Notes: a model not told the origin generated them from the letters alone. A DNA stretch of 40,104 nt from Clostridia bacterium UC5.1-1E11 (GCA_001305115.1 BCAA01000021.1:1-40104), one strand, 5' to 3'. Positions 19,191 through 30,240 are shown, counted from the first letter of the stretch. Numbers and translations: made by a program.

Positions 19191-21887
19191 TCAACCTCTA
19201 TAAGGAGCATAATACGCCTGCGCATAGATTTCCTGAATTTCGCGGATCAGCGGATACCTTGGGTTTGCGGTAGTACATTGATCCTCATGTGCACGCTCCG
19301 CAAGTTCCGGAAGACGGTCAAAGAAAATCTTTTCTTCCACACCACAATCCTTGATACACAGGGGACAGTCGAGCTCCTGTTCTAGGCGGTAAACCGCTTT
19401 GATAAGATTTTGAACACTTTCCTCTGTGGTCCGTCCACCACAGCCGATAAATGAGGCGATCTTTGCGTACTTTTGATCCGCAACAAAGGTTTCGTACTTT
19501 GGAAAAGCAGTAAACTTGGTGGGCTTTTGCGCATTGTAGGCAATGACATAAGGAAGAATGACCGCGTTGGCCCGCCCGTGGGGAATATGGAACTCTCCGC
19601 CCAATTTATGCGCCATAGAGTGGTTGAGTCCCAAAAATGCGTTGGTGAATGCCATTCCTGCGATACATGAGGCATTGTGCATCTTTTCACGCGCTACAGG
19701 GTCTGCGGCGCCGTTTTTATAGGCGCGCGGGAGATATTCAAATACCATTCCGATCGCCTGAAGGGCCAGGCCATCCGTGTAGTCGCTTGCCATGACGGAT
19801 ACATACGCTTCAATTGCATGTGTGAGGACGTCCAGACCGGTATCACGGGTGGCTGCCTTGGGAAGGTTCCAAACGAATTGCGGGTCGATGATGGCTACAT
19901 CTGGACGGACTGCATAGTCGGCAAGCGGATATTTAATGTTCCCGTTTTGGCGGTCCGTGATAACAGTGAATGCAGTTACCTCACTTCCAGTACCAGAAGT
20001 GGTTGGAATCGCGACAAGTTTTGCCTTTTCCCCTAAACGTGGGAATTTATAGGCGCGCTTCCGGATGTCCAGAAACTTTAAACGCAGACCATCGAACGAA
20101 GCTTCCGGATGTTCATAAAAGAGCCACATCCCCTTTGCTGCATCGATAGCAGAGCCGCCGCCGAGCGCAATAATCACATCGGGTTGGAATGCGCGCATAG
20201 CCTCTACGCCTCTTCGAATGGTTGAAACATCCGGATCGGGTTCTACATCGGAATAGATCTCGGAATGGCAGTACACAGGCCGTTTCCGCAGATAGTATAA
20301 AATCTTGTCCACATATCCCAGCTGCACCATGGTCGCATCCGTGACGATAAAGGCGCGTTCGATGTCCGGCATCTTTTCTAAATATTGAATAGAATCTTCT
20401 TCAAAGTAAATTTGTGGCGGTACTTTGAACCACTGCATGTTGACCCTCCTCTGGGCAATCCGTTTGCGGTTAATCAGATTCACAGAGGACACGTTGGAGG
20501 TGGTGGAATTGTGACCATAGGAGCCACATCCAAGCGTCAGAGAAGGGGTATTGGTGTTGTAAATATCACCGATTGCCCCCTGTGAGGAGGGGGAATTGGA
20601 GATTACACGGCCGACTTTCATCTCCTTGCCATATGCTTTGATGAGGTCTGGATTTGTAGAGTGAATCACAGCGGAATGCCCCAAACCGCCGAGTTCCAAC
20701 ATTTTTTTAGCCATCGCAAAGCCTTCGCCGTGACCTTTGACCACGAAATAAGCCAGAACGGGAGAGAGCTTTTCGCGCGAAAGCGGATAGTCAGGTCCTA
20801 CGTCAGCAAGACGTGCGATAAGGATCTTCGTCTGATCCGGCACATGAATGCCGCTCTGCTCGGCAATCCAAGAGGCAGATTTTCCGACAACATCTGGGTT
20901 GACTGCTTGTGTCTGTGGATTGATAACAAAGTTGGAAACCTTTTCAATCTCATCCCCCTGTAAAAAGTAGCAATTGTTTGCCTTCATGATGCGTTCAAAG
21001 GAATCTGCAATTTCTTCATCCACAATGACAGCCTGTTCAGAAGCGCAGATCATGCCGTTGTCAAAAGTTTTGGAGAGCATCAAATCTGTACAGGCACGTT
21101 CCAAACGGGCGGTCTTTTCAATGTAGCACGGGACATTTCCAGGTCCGACACCCAAAGCTGGTTTCCCCGTACTATAGGCCGCCCGGACCATTCCACTGCC
21201 GCCGGTCGCCAGGACCAAGGATACGCCGGGATGGTTCATCAACGCATTGGTAGCCGCAATGGATGGCGCTGTAATCCACTGTATGCAGTCCTCCGGAGCG
21301 CCGGCCCTGACTGCGGCGTCGCGCATCACCCGTGCAGCCTCGACAGAGGATTTTTGGGCGCTTGGATGAAATCCGAAGATGATCGGATTGCGCGTTTTCA
21401 TACAGATCAACGACTTGAAAAGCGTAGTAGAAGTCGGATTAGTAACAGGCGTGACACCGGCGACCACACCCACAGGTTCTGCCACTTCCACATAGTCCTC
21501 TAGCTCATTTTCTTCCACAATTCCAACGGTTTTCTGGCCCTTAATGGAGTGCCAAATGTATTCTGTCGCAAAGATATTCTTGATAATTTTATCCTCGACA
21601 ACGCCGCGTCCGGTTTCTTCATAGGCAAGTTTTGCCAACCGTACATGTTGGTCCAATCCGGCCAATGCCATAGCGTGAACAATGGAATCGACTTGTTCCT
21701 GGTTCATGTCCATAAAAGCCTGGAGGGCCCTTTGCGCCCGCTGAACCAGGCGATCAATCATTGTGTGTACTTCTCCTTCGGTGTCAGCCGCTGCCTCCCG
21801 TGCCCGTGCTTCCACAGCGGCATCTGTTTCGGATTCCGGGATGCCTGTTTTCTTTACCACAGGTACTTTTCTTGCTTTTTCATCCAT
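19191..21887 (-). CDS. adhE: Bifunctional acetaldehyde-CoA/alcohol dehydrogenase
   Basis: It reduces acetyl-CoA to acetaldehyde and then ethanol with two NADH. The 898 residues comprise a coenzyme A-acylating aldehyde dehydrogenase half (about 40-480; VAGVTPVTNPTSTTLFKSL, catalytic Cys in FDNGMICASEQAVIV) and an iron-dependent alcohol dehydrogenase half (about 490-890; IALGGGSAIDAAKGMW, IPTTSGTGSEVTAFTVI, metal His in NAFLGLNHSMAHKLGGEFHI). The N-terminus has about 30 extra residues. GGGGAGGA precedes the ATG by nine bases. A leader region of about 280 bp (21888-22170) separates it from rex. I found only a half Rex site there (TTAACAA at 22069-22075). Control by Rex is expected from other Clostridia but not proven by sequence. 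Confidence 0.97.
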   Translation of the reverse strand: MDEKARKVPVVKKTGIPESETDAAVEARAREAAADTEGEVHTMIDRLVQRAQRALQAFMDMNQEQVDSIVHAMALAGLDQHVRLAKLAYEETGRGVVEDKIIKNIFATEYIWHSIKGQKTVGIVEENELEDYVEVAEPVGVVAGVTPVTNPTSTTLFKSLICMKTRNPIIFGFHPSAQKSSVEAARVMRDAAVRAGAPEDCIQWITAPSIAATNALMNHPGVSLVLATGGSGMVRAAYSTGKPALGVGPGNVPCYIEKTARLERACTDLMLSKTFDNGMICASEQAVIVDEEIADSFERIMKANNCYFLQGDEIEKVSNFVINPQTQAVNPDVVGKSASWIAEQSGIHVPDQTKILIARLADVGPDYPLSREKLSPVLAYFVVKGHGEGFAMAKKMLELGGLGHSAVIHSTNPDLIKAYGKEMKVGRVISNSPSSQGAIGDIYNTNTPSLTLGCGSYGHNSTTSNVSSVNLINRKRIAQRRVNMQWFKVPPQIYFEEDSIQYLEKMPDIERAFIVTDATMVQLGYVDKILYYLRKRPVYCHSEIYSDVEPDPDVSTIRRGVEAMRAFQPDVIIALGGGSAIDAAKGMWLFYEHPEASFDGLRLKFLDIRKRAYKFPRLGEKAKLVAIPTTSGTGSEVTAFTVITDRQNGNIKYPLADYAVRPDVAIIDPQFVWNLPKAATRDTGLDVLTHAIEAYVSVMASDYTDGLALQAIGMVFEYLPRAYKNGAADPVAREKMHNASCIAGMAFTNAFLGLNHSMAHKLGGEFHIPHGRANAVILPYVIAYNAQKPTKFTAFPKYETFVADQKYAKIASFIGCGGRTTEESVQNLIKAVYRLEQELDCPLCIKDCGVEEKIFFDRLPELAERAHEDQCTTANPRYPLIREIQEIYAQAYYAPYRG

Positions 21888-22179
21888 ACCTTGGTTCCTC
21901 CCCTGTTGTATTTGTTGGTAGTATCTCCTTGTGGAAAAGGAAATATGCTGAAAAGTAGGGGGGACTTGCGGCTTTTTGCGTATAAAGGCAGCGCGCAGTT
22001 GGAAAAAGAGCTTACTAGTAAGAAAAGAGCTTTGACACGTTCCTTTTGAGATGGAAACAGGTCATGGCTTAACAAAAATGAGTCCATAAAAAAGTGTGTC
22101 TCAAGGCTACGAATTTTGAATTCATAGGAAAGGAACATCCTTTTTTCTGTCTGGAAATAACATCGAAGTCTCTAAAAAG

Positions 22180-22223
22180 CGAGGATATCCCAAAAGTCAT
22201 AAAATGACTGAAGGATACCCTCG
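22180..22223 (-). terminator. Terminator after rex
   Basis: CGAGGATATCC and GGATACCCTCG pair with one mismatch. An inner AGTCAT-aaa-ATGACT stem extends it. On the minus strand it is followed by GCTTTTTAG. Confidence 0.85.
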
Positions 22224-22250
22224 TTCTGCAAGGATCCGTAGGATCTACAG

Positions 22251-22901
22251 TTATTTTGTTGGATGCATGGGCTCATTGGTGATGCGATAACAAAGCGTCA
22301 TCAAGCTGTCGTTCAGATGGACGTTTTCCACAATCGCATCGGCATATTTCATGCTGATGTCATAGTGACTAAAATTCCAGAAACAGCGGATACCCAACGC
22401 ATACAGCCGGTCACTCAAGGATTCCACCGCACTTCGGGGAACACAGAGCACTGCCATGGTTGGCTTTTCAAGGTTACAAAAGCGCTCCAATGTATCGATG
22501 TTGCGCACGGTGAGCCCATTGATGGTTTGACCGATCTTTGTATCGGAATTGTCAAAAATCCCCACCAGCGTAAATCCCTCCGTTTCGAAGGAAAGATGGG
22601 AAGCGATGGCCCGCCCCAGATTACCTGCACCGATTAGTACCGCTTTGTAGGCATGGGATAGACCCAGAATGTTTCCGATTTCTGTACAGAGCTGATCCAC
22701 CATGTAGCCGTATCCCTGCTGCCCAAACCCACCAAAACAATTGAGATCCTGGCGGATTTGGGAGGCGGTAAGCCCCAGTTTGGCCGAAAGCTCCGTTGAG
22801 GAGATGCGTGTAACGCCTTTTTCTCCCAAAAGTTTGAGGAATCGGTAGTACCTGGGAAGCCGCCGGATGACGGACATGGAGATATTTTCCCGTTTTGGCA
22901 T
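22251..22901 (-). CDS. rex: Redox-sensing transcriptional repressor Rex
   Basis: This 216-residue NADH/NAD-responsive repressor has a winged helix at 1-85 (SVIRRLPRYYRFLKLLGEKG, KLGLTASQIRQDLNCFGGFG) and a Rossmann domain with AVLIGAGNLGRAIASH. A C-terminal domain-swap helix contains GIRCFWNFSHYDI. At high NADH, Rex leaves its operators and fermentation genes such as adhE are expressed. Its location right between adhE and the acn-icd operon fits that role. It begins 67 bases after icd, so it may be co-transcribed. AAAGGA lies ten bases before the ATG. Confidence 0.97.
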   Translation of the reverse strand: MPKRENISMSVIRRLPRYYRFLKLLGEKGVTRISSTELSAKLGLTASQIRQDLNCFGGFGQQGYGYMVDQLCTEIGNILGLSHAYKAVLIGAGNLGRAIASHLSFETEGFTLVGIFDNSDTKIGQTINGLTVRNIDTLERFCNLEKPTMAVLCVPRSAVESLSDRLYALGIRCFWNFSHYDISMKYADAIVENVHLNDSLMTLCYRITNEPMHPTK

Positions 22902-22968
22902 AATTGATTAGGTCCTTTCTATTCAGAAAAAGAAAGCCAGTTGAGATTCCGCCGTCCGTGCGGAGTGC

Positions 22969-24180
22969 TTACAGCATTGCCACAAGGCGCTTGTCAATCT
23001 CTCTCAGGAAGGTTTCCGTATCCACGGTCGTTTTATTCGGAAGATTGGAAAGGCTGGCGAGATCGCCGGTCATAACGCCCTCTTCAATGGTCTGAATCGA
23101 AGCGTGCTCCAACTTGTCCGCAAAGTCCATCAGAGCGGAATTGCCGTCGAGTTCGCCGCGTTTACGCAGCGCGCCTGTCCAGGCAAACAACGTCGCCATG
23201 GAGTTTGTGGAGGTTTTTTCTCCCTTTAAGTGCTTATAATAATGACGCTGTACGGTGCCGTGTGCCGCTTCATATTCGTATACGCCGTCCGGGGAAACCA
23301 ATACACTGGTCATCATAGCCAGGCTACCGTAGGCGGTGGCGACCATATCGCTCATCACATCGCCATCGTAGTTTTTACACGCCCAGATATAACCGCCTTC
23401 AGAGCGGACCACGCGGGCAACGGCATCGTCGATCAAGGTATAGAAATACTCGATCCCTGCTGCATCGAATTTTTCCTTATATTCAGCGTCAAAGATCTCT
23501 TGGAAAATATCCTTGAACCGGTGATCGTACTGCTTGGAAATGGTATCCTTGGTTGCAAACCAGAGGTCCTTTTTGGCATCCAAAGCATAGTTAAAGCACG
23601 AGCGCGCGAAGCTGCTGATGCTCTTGTCCAGATTGTGGATTCCCTGGATGATACCGGGGGTCTGGAAATCATGGATGGTAGCGCGCGTTTCCTTTCCCTC
23701 GGAATCCGTGACAACAAGCTCGGCCTTGGCGCCGGCTGGCACCTGCATCTCTACATTGCGGTATACGTCGCCGTAAGCATGACGGGCGATGGTGATGGGT
23801 TTTGTCCATGTGGGGATGAATGGCGTAATGCCTTTTACCAAAATGGGAGTGCGGAAAACCGTACCGTCCAACATGGCGCGGATGGTTCCATTCGGGGATT
23901 TCCACATCTCCTTGAGGTTATACTCTTCGACGCGCGCCGCATTCGGAGTAATGGTAGCGCATTTGACAGCCACGCCGTACTTTTTGGTGGCGTTGGCGCT
24001 GTCCACAGTCACCTGGTCGTTGGTTTCATCGCGGTGTTTGAGGCCAAGATCGTAATATTCAGTTTTCAGATCAATATAGGGCGTGAGAAGAATATCCTTT
24101 ATCATCTTCCAGATGATACGGGTCATCTCGTCGCCGTCCATCTCCACAAGCGGGGTGGTCATAGGAATCTTATTGGCCAT
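22969..24180 (-). CDS. icd: NADP-dependent isocitrate dehydrogenase (homodimeric IDH1-like type)
   Basis: It oxidises isocitrate to 2-oxoglutarate and CO2 with NADP. The 403 residues follow the eukaryotic-cytosolic-like subfamily: [20 protein letters not shown] at the N-terminus, [33 protein letters not shown] (substrate-binding loop), [19 protein letters not shown], and [18 protein letters not shown] near the cofactor site. The start at 24180 is chosen because GGAGGG lies seven bases upstream. A further in-frame ATG exists at 24204 without a good site. It follows aconitase after 26 bases, so the two form an operon for the oxidative TCA arm and NADPH supply. Confidence 0.96.
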   Translation of the reverse strand: MANKIPMTTPLVEMDGDEMTRIIWKMIKDILLTPYIDLKTEYYDLGLKHRDETNDQVTVDSANATKKYGVAVKCATITPNAARVEEYNLKEMWKSPNGTIRAMLDGTVFRTPILVKGITPFIPTWTKPITIARHAYGDVYRNVEMQVPAGAKAELVVTDSEGKETRATIHDFQTPGIIQGIHNLDKSISSFARSCFNYALDAKKDLWFATKDTISKQYDHRFKDIFQEIFDAEYKEKFDAAGIEYFYTLIDDAVARVVRSEGGYIWACKNYDGDVMSDMVATAYGSLAMMTSVLVSPDGVYEYEAAHGTVQRHYYKHLKGEKTSTNSMATLFAWTGALRKRGELDGNSALMDFADKLEHASIQTIEEGVMTGDLASLSNLPNKTTVDTETFLREIDKRLVAML

Positions 24181-24206
24181 GGGAAATCCCTCCATTACGT
24201 TCAATT

Positions 24207-26139
24207 TTATTTGGACTGCTCTCTTGTATAGTTCAGTAGGCCGCCAGCCAGGACCATCTCGCGCTGGCGCGCTGAGAGGACGGCCTCTGCTTCGAATTCA
24301 ATCCCCTTCGTTACATCCTTCACAACGATCTTTGAATCATTGGCGATTGCTGTACGAATTTCCGGCAATTCCAGCTCATCCATCTGATCTACACGATCAT
24401 AATCGGACTCATTCTTAAAGACCAATGGGAGTATTCCAGCATTGGCCAGGTTTGCGCAGTGGATACGCGCGAAACTTTTGGCCAGGACTGCCTTTACCCC
24501 CAGATACAGCGGCACAAGCGCCGCATGTTCACGGGAAGAGCCTTGTCCGTAGTTAGCGCCGCCGATAACGATGCCCTTGCCATATTCTTTGCAGCGTTCC
24601 GGGAACTCTTTATCGCATACAGCGAAGCAGAAATTGCTGAGGTACGGGATGTTGGAACGGTAGGGAAGGATCTTCGCGCGGCCGGCATGATGTGATCGGT
24701 TGTAATATTGTCGCCAACCTTGAGCAGCGCTTTCGCCGCAATGGTTTCCGGCAGCGGGTCCGTGGTGGGAAATTCCTTGATGTTTGGTCCGCGCAGGATT
24801 TCGATTTGGTCCATCTCGCTCTCCGGAGCTGGCGCAACAACCATGTTGTCGTTGATAAGGAACTTCTCCGGCAGGGCAATCGGCACTTCATCCCCGAGAG
24901 TCTGCGGATTTGTGAACACACCGGTCAGTGCAGAAGCTGCAGCTGTCTCCGGGCTGACCAGATAGATTTGGCCATCCGCAGTACCGGAACGGCCTTCAAA
25001 GTTGCGGTTGAAGGTGCGCAGGGAGATCCCTTTGGAATTCGGGGACTGGCCCATACCGATACACGGACCGCAGGCGCATTCCAGAATACGGGCTCCTGCA
25101 GCGATCAGATCTGCCAGAGCGCCATTCTGCGCCAACATATTGTAAACCTGCTTGGAACCAGGGGCAATGGCCAGGCTTACATCCGGATGAACCGTCTTGC
25201 CTTTTAGGATGGAGGCGACACGCATCAAATCCAGATAGGAGGAGTTGGTGCAGGAACCGATGCAGACCTGGTCGACCTTGATGGCGCCGATCTCATCCAC
25301 GGATTTTACATTGTCCGGGCTGTGGGGGCAGGCGGCCAACGGGACCAATTCGGACAGGTCAATGGAGATCTCTTCGTCATACACAGCATCCGGATCAGAA
25401 GAAAGCTCAATCCAATCCTCCTCGCGGCCCTGCGCCTTCAGGAAGGACCGGGTGATTTCGTCGGATGGGAAGATGGAGGTAGTGGCGCCCAGCTCTGCGC
25501 CCATGTTGGTGATGGTAGCACGTTCCGGTACGGACAGACTCTTGACACCCTCGCCGGAATATTCGACAATTTTTCCCACACCGCCCTTGACCGAGAGAAT
25601 CTGCAAAACCTTCAAGATGACATCCTTCGCAGAACCCAGGGGGAAAGTTTCCCTGTCAGGTTTACGCGCAACATCTTGGGCATGGTGATGTAATAGGGAC
25701 CGCCGCCCATGGCGACTGCGACATCCAAGCCGCCTGCACCCATTGCCAACATCCCGATACCGCCGCCGGTTGGCGTATGACTGTCGGAACCGATCAGGGT
25801 CTTGCCCGGAATTCCGAAGCGCTCCAGATGCACCTGATGGCAAATACCGTTTCCTGGGCGAGAGAACCAGATGCCGTGCTTTTTGGCGATGCTTTGGATA
25901 AAGCGGTGGTCGTCGGCGTTTTCAAAGCCGGTTTGCAGGGTGTTGTGGTCGATATAAGCAACGCTCCGCTCTGTTTTGACGCGCGGAACGCCCATTGCCT
26001 CAAATTCGAGATAGGCCATGGTACCGGTCGCATCCTGTGTGAGGGTCTGATCGATTTTCAGGCCGATCTCGCTGCCGACTGTCATCTCGCCGCTCACAAT
26101 ATGGTTTTTAATGATCTTTTGCGCCAAAGTCAGTCCCAT
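24207..26139 (-). CDS. acn: Aconitate hydratase, broken by two single-base deletions
   Basis: It isomerises citrate to isocitrate with a 4Fe-4S cluster. The three frame pieces join into 644 residues, the normal size of this clostridial type: [20 protein letters not shown] SDSHT segment, CIGSCTNSS and [13 protein letters not shown] (three cluster cysteines), [21 protein letters not shown], then [13 protein letters not shown] and the swivel domain with [18 protein letters not shown]. Break one is at 25633-25634, where one more A restores PWVSAKDVIL. Break two is near 24679-24681, where one more C restores [14 protein letters not shown]. The start at 26139 has GGAGGA seven bases upstream. Conservation on both sides argues for sequence error or very recent loss. 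Confidence 0.92.
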
Positions 26140-26204
26140 ATGATTTTCCTCCATTTTTACTTTCGAAAGTTTTCGTGAATGATCCTGTCTAATTTATTAT
26201 TCCT

Positions 26205-26233
26205 ATTATCGTTCAATTTCCTAAGATTGTCAA
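26205..26233 (-). promoter_or_regulatory. Promoter of the acn-icd operon
   Basis: On the minus strand TTGACA (26228-26233) and GATAAT (26205-26210) are exactly 17 bp apart, about 65 bases before the aconitase start. Confidence 0.75.
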
Positions 26234-26351
26234 TATATTCACACAGATGGGGCCTTGTATCGGTTCTATGTTACCGGTTTATGCTCTGTGAAATTTTGGC
26301 GAGGCAGCAAGCTCTGCAGATCAGGATTTGGAAATCGGAACAACCCCTGGC

Positions 26352-26380
26352 TTGAAGGCCGTGTGGAATGATGTTATAAT
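26352..26380 (+). promoter_or_regulatory. Promoter of tepA
   Basis: TTGAAG and TATAAT are exactly 17 bp apart. The leader to the ATG at 26473 is about 85 nt. This promoter is divergent from the acn-icd promoter. Confidence 0.75.
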
Positions 26381-26472
26381 ACAATTGAACTTGCCTATAC
26401 CGCAATTTTCCCGCGTCCTTCGTGTATGAACTGCTGGATGGCCGGAACACTAAGCGGTAGGAGGTGGCAAGT

Positions 26473-27293
26473 ATGGAAAAACGTATTCGGCCATGCGTGC
26501 CGCGCGGTATGCTGTGGCGCAGCCCGCTGGCGTAAGAAATGATAGCGGAGAAAATAAAGACCGCAGTGAAGCGCGAGACGACGAAAAGCAACAGACCGAT
26601 CAAATTGTGGATACCGGTTCGGTCATCACCGGAGATGGGCGGCATATGATTCATTGCTTGACGGTGATTGGCCAGATCGAGGGACATAATGTCTTGCCGT
26701 CGCAAAATAAGACCACAAAATATGAACATGTAATCCCGCAGCTTGTGGCCATCGAGGAAGAACCACGCATTGACGGTTTATTGATTATTCTAAATACCGT
26801 AGGCGGGGATGTGGAGGCCGGACTCGCAATTGCGGAACTGGTCGCTGGCATGAAAAAACCGACGGTTTCTTTGGTGTTGGGTGGAGGGCATTCCATCGGA
26901 GTGCCGTTGGCTGTAGCAGCAAAGCATTCCTTTATTGCACCGAGCGCAACCATGACAATCCATCCAGTGCGGATGAACGGATTGATGTTGGGGGTTCCAC
27001 AGACCTTGGAATACTTCCAGAGGATGCAAGAGCGAATTACGCAATTTGTGACCGACAATTCGCATATTACCCCTCAGCGCTTTTATGAGCTGGCTATGAA
27101 TACCGAGGAGCTGGTCATGGATGTGGGAACGGTCTTGGACGGGCCGGACGCGGTGAAAGAGGGCTTGATTGACTCCTTGGGGAGCCTGTCGGATGCGATC
27201 GATTGTTTATACAAGATGATTGACAAGGAGAAAAAGGCAGCAAAAAAGACCTCGAAGTCGACAAAAAAAGACCGGCAAAAAGGCTTAGAATGA
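26473..27293 (+). CDS. tepA: ClpP-class protease TepA-like (translocation-enhancing)
   Basis: This ClpP/crotonase-fold serine protease homologue has [20 protein letters not shown], the nucleophile in [14 protein letters not shown] and the histidine in [15 protein letters not shown]. In Bacillus TepA assists protein export or degrades signal peptides. Residues before [12 protein letters not shown] are polar and disordered, and the C-terminal tail is very lysine-rich. The strong AGGAGGTGG site belongs to the ATG at 26473, which is out of frame with the main frame (open from 26493). One more A in the A5 run at 26477-26481 would join them as [15 protein letters not shown] annotate from 26473 on that assumption. 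A start at 26493 would lack a ribosome site. Confidence 0.85.
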
Positions 27294-27529
27294 TAGCCTC
27301 ACCCCGTAGGCGGAAAATAAAGGCTTTTGAAGGCTGTAAGAATATTGAACGCACAGGCGGCTGGAAAACATGACAGGCTACCGTTAGGTAGATTGAACGA
27401 ATGTAAAAAACGGTTCCCGCTATCCTAATGCCGTAGATGGAAAGATTTGGTGACCGTTTGCCGAACAGCCTTATAAAAATTTCCACACGGATTTGTGTAT
27501 TTTGGCCGTTTGGTTTTTGAGGAACACAG

Positions 27530-27547
27530 GCGCGGTGTAAACCGCGC
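27530..27547 (+). terminator. Short GC-rich hairpin between tepA and ftsK
   Basis: GCGCGGT-gtaa-ACCGCGC forms a 7-bp stem followed by TTTACATATTTT. It is a possible terminator. The rest of the gap 27294-27604 shows no gene, only a loose AACGGT/ACCGTT pairing near 27402-27458. Confidence 0.45.
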
Positions 27548-27604
27548 TTTACATATTTTACTTGAATAGACGGCGGATAGGCGCCGAAGTAATTGGGGGA
27601 TAAA

Positions 27605-30201
27605 GTGGCTGGTAAATACGAAAAAAAGACGAGGACTACAAAAAGAATACGCCTGCAAAGCGAAACAGCAACTCGCAGGCGCGGCGGCAGGCAGAAAAAC
27701 AGCGTGCCGCTAATCGCCGAATGAGTGAAACAAAAACGACGAAAGCGGAACGGGAAGCGAAACGGGCGGAAGAAGCCAAGCAGCGCAATCAGATTTTAGC
27801 GATATTGCTTTTTGCCTTGTCCATTTTTATGGCCTGCTTGGTTTTGATCGAGGGAGACCATGTATGGCTTTGGTTACATAATCTGTTGATGGGCCTCTTT
27901 GGAACTTGTGCAATCCTTTGGCCTGTGCTGCTCTTGTATATTTCGATTGTTACAGCGTTTGAGCGGCGCAGTGGGAAGATGCGGGTGAAAATCGGCATCA
28001 TGGTTGGAATCATCATCTTGGTGTGCGCTGCTTTCTACATATTTGGCGAGAGCGCACAGGAAGGGATGTCCTTTTTCCAGACGCTTGGAGGGCTCTATGG
28101 GAAGGGGATTGAACGTTCCGGGGCTGGGCTGGTGAGCGGCCTGCTGGGAATCCCGCTTGTGATGCTTTTAGGAACCGTTGGGGCGCGAATTGTGATTATC
28201 TTACTATTATTTGTGGCGGTGATGATTCTCACGGGCACAAGCTTGGTGCAACTTTTCCGTACGGTGGCAAAACCTGCAGAGGTGGTTGCCAACAACATTG
28301 GGGAAGCGCGTGAGCGCAGGCAGATGGAACGCCAGCATGACATGAATATCGACATCGCTCTTGATCCGGATGATCCCAACCACTTGCCAGCCCACCCGGT
28401 CAAGTCGGTCAAACCACAGCGGAATGAAAAGCTGGAAAAACTGGAGAAGGTTTTTCATACGCCGGACCCCGTGCTCGAAGGAGAAGACCGCCCGGAAGAG
28501 CCTGCCGAGGTATTCCGCAAGCCGATTGGCGTGCAGCCGACGGACTCTGTGGTACAGCCAGTGGAGGGAATCCCGGTACCGGAACCACTGACTCCGCTTA
28601 TGCCGAAATCTATGGAGAAAAAGCAGTTACCAGAGGAGCAAGCGCCCGCCAAGGAGGTTCAACTCACGATGTTGGACGAACCGCCGGAGGACGGTGAGTA
28701 TCATTTTCCGCCGGTTTCGATGTTGGAGACAACGAAAGCAGCCGACGAAAGCGAGATTGCCCATGAGTTGCAGACCAACGGCCGCATGTTGGTGGAAACG
28801 TTGAAGAGCTTTGGCGTACAGACGAAAATTCTGGATATCTCCCGTGGCCCGGCGGTGACACGCTATGAGCTACAACCTGCGGCGGGAGTAAAAATCAGCA
28901 AGATTACCAATCTTGCGGACGACATTGCCATGAACTTGGCCGCTTCCGGTGTGCGCATTGAAGCGCCCATCCCAGGAAAGGCAGCGGTGGGCATTGAGGT
29001 ACCGAACAAAAAGGTCAGTGTGGTGCGTATGCGTGAGCTGATCGAATCGAATACCTTTGTCACCAGCAAGAGTCGTTTAACAGTGGTGTTGGGACGCGAT
29101 ATTGCGGGCGAAATCGCTACGGCCGACCTGGCGAAAATGCCACACCTGCTGATCGCCGGTTCTACGGGGTCCGGCAAGTCCGTGTGCATCAATTCGTTGA
29201 TTGTCAGTCTTTTGTATAAATCGACACCGGATGAGGTGCGTTTTCTGATGATCGACCCAAAGGTGGTCGAGCTCGGTATTTACAATGGAATTCCACAGTT
29301 GTTGGTCCCTGTCGTGACCGATCCGCGTAAGGCCGCAGGCGCATTGAGCTGGGCGGTTACAGAAATGCTCAAACGCTATAAAATCTTTGCCGAAAACAAT
29401 GTGCGGGATCTAGCGGCGTATAACCGCTTGGCCAGTTCCTGTGGGTATCAGGATGAGCAGGGGCAGCCGATGCAGCACATGCCGCAGATTGTGATTATTA
29501 TCGATGAGTTGGCAGACCTGATGATGGCCGCCCCCAACGAAGTAGAGGATTCCATCTGCCGGTTGGCTCAGATGGCACGTGCCGCAGGTATGCATTTAGT
29601 GATCGCCACACAGCGCCCTTCGGTGGATGTTATCACAGGGATCATCAAGGCGAACATTCCCAGCCGAATCGCTTTTGCTGTCTCTTCACAGGTGGACTCC
29701 CGCACAATTCTCGATATGGGCGGCGCAGAAAAGCTTTTAGGGCGCGGCGATATGTTGTTTGCCCCGGTGGGTTCTCCGAAGCCCATTCGAATTCAGGGCT
29801 GTTTTGTCAGCGACAGCGAAATTGAAAGCATTGTAAACTTTGTTAAGAAATCGCAGGAACCCGGCTACGATGCAGGAATCGCAGAGGAAATTGAGAAGAA
29901 TGCTGTGGCAGAAAAGGGGAGTGCTGGCAACGATACGGCGGATTCAGACCAGGACCCGATGATGCAGGAAGCAATCAAGTGTGTGGTGGAGGCAGGACAG
30001 GCTTCTACGTCTCTCTTGCAGCGCCGCCTGCGTTTGGGATACGCACGCGCGGGCAGATTGATCGACGAGATGGAACAGATGGGAATCGTCGGCCCACACG
30101 AGGGAAGTAAACCGCGCCAAGTGCTGATAACCTACCAGCAGTGGCTCGAAATGAATATGCGGGTTAGCGACGAGCAAAGCAATCCGACGAACGAATCGTA
30201 A
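27605..30201 (+). CDS. ftsK: DNA translocase FtsK/SpoIIIE, N-terminus frameshifted
   Basis: This hexameric DNA pump works at the septum. After a basic N-terminus there are four to five membrane segments (about 70-220), a proline/acid-rich linker (about 230-390), then the motor domain: [20 protein letters not shown], Walker A in [17 protein letters not shown], Walker B in [13 protein letters not shown], and [20 protein letters not shown]. The C-terminal winged gamma domain ([20 protein letters not shown]) reads orienting sequences. The long frame begins at 27721. Upstream, GTG at 27605 after GGGGGA encodes [12 protein letters not shown], and one added A at 27640-27644 links it as [19 protein letters not shown] to the main frame, giving 865 residues. 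Confidence 0.93.
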
Positions 30202-30209
30202 GATGAATC

Positions 30210-30240
30210 CGGGCCGCTTCAAACAATGGGAAGCGGCCCG
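30210..30240 (+). terminator. GC-rich hairpin after ftsK
   Basis: CGGGCCGCTTC and GAAGCGGCCCG form an 11-bp perfect stem with a nine-base loop, nine bases after the ftsK stop. No T tract follows, so it may attenuate rather than end transcription into the next gene. Confidence 0.6.

Noticed and set aside
22062..22080. Possible Rex operator in the adhE leader (TTAACAA)
   Set aside because: Only one half-site matches. The second half fits 3 of 7 positions, so I do not list it as an operator.
24180..24204. Earlier start of isocitrate dehydrogenase
   Set aside because: The GGAGGG site lies inside this stretch and points to 24180.
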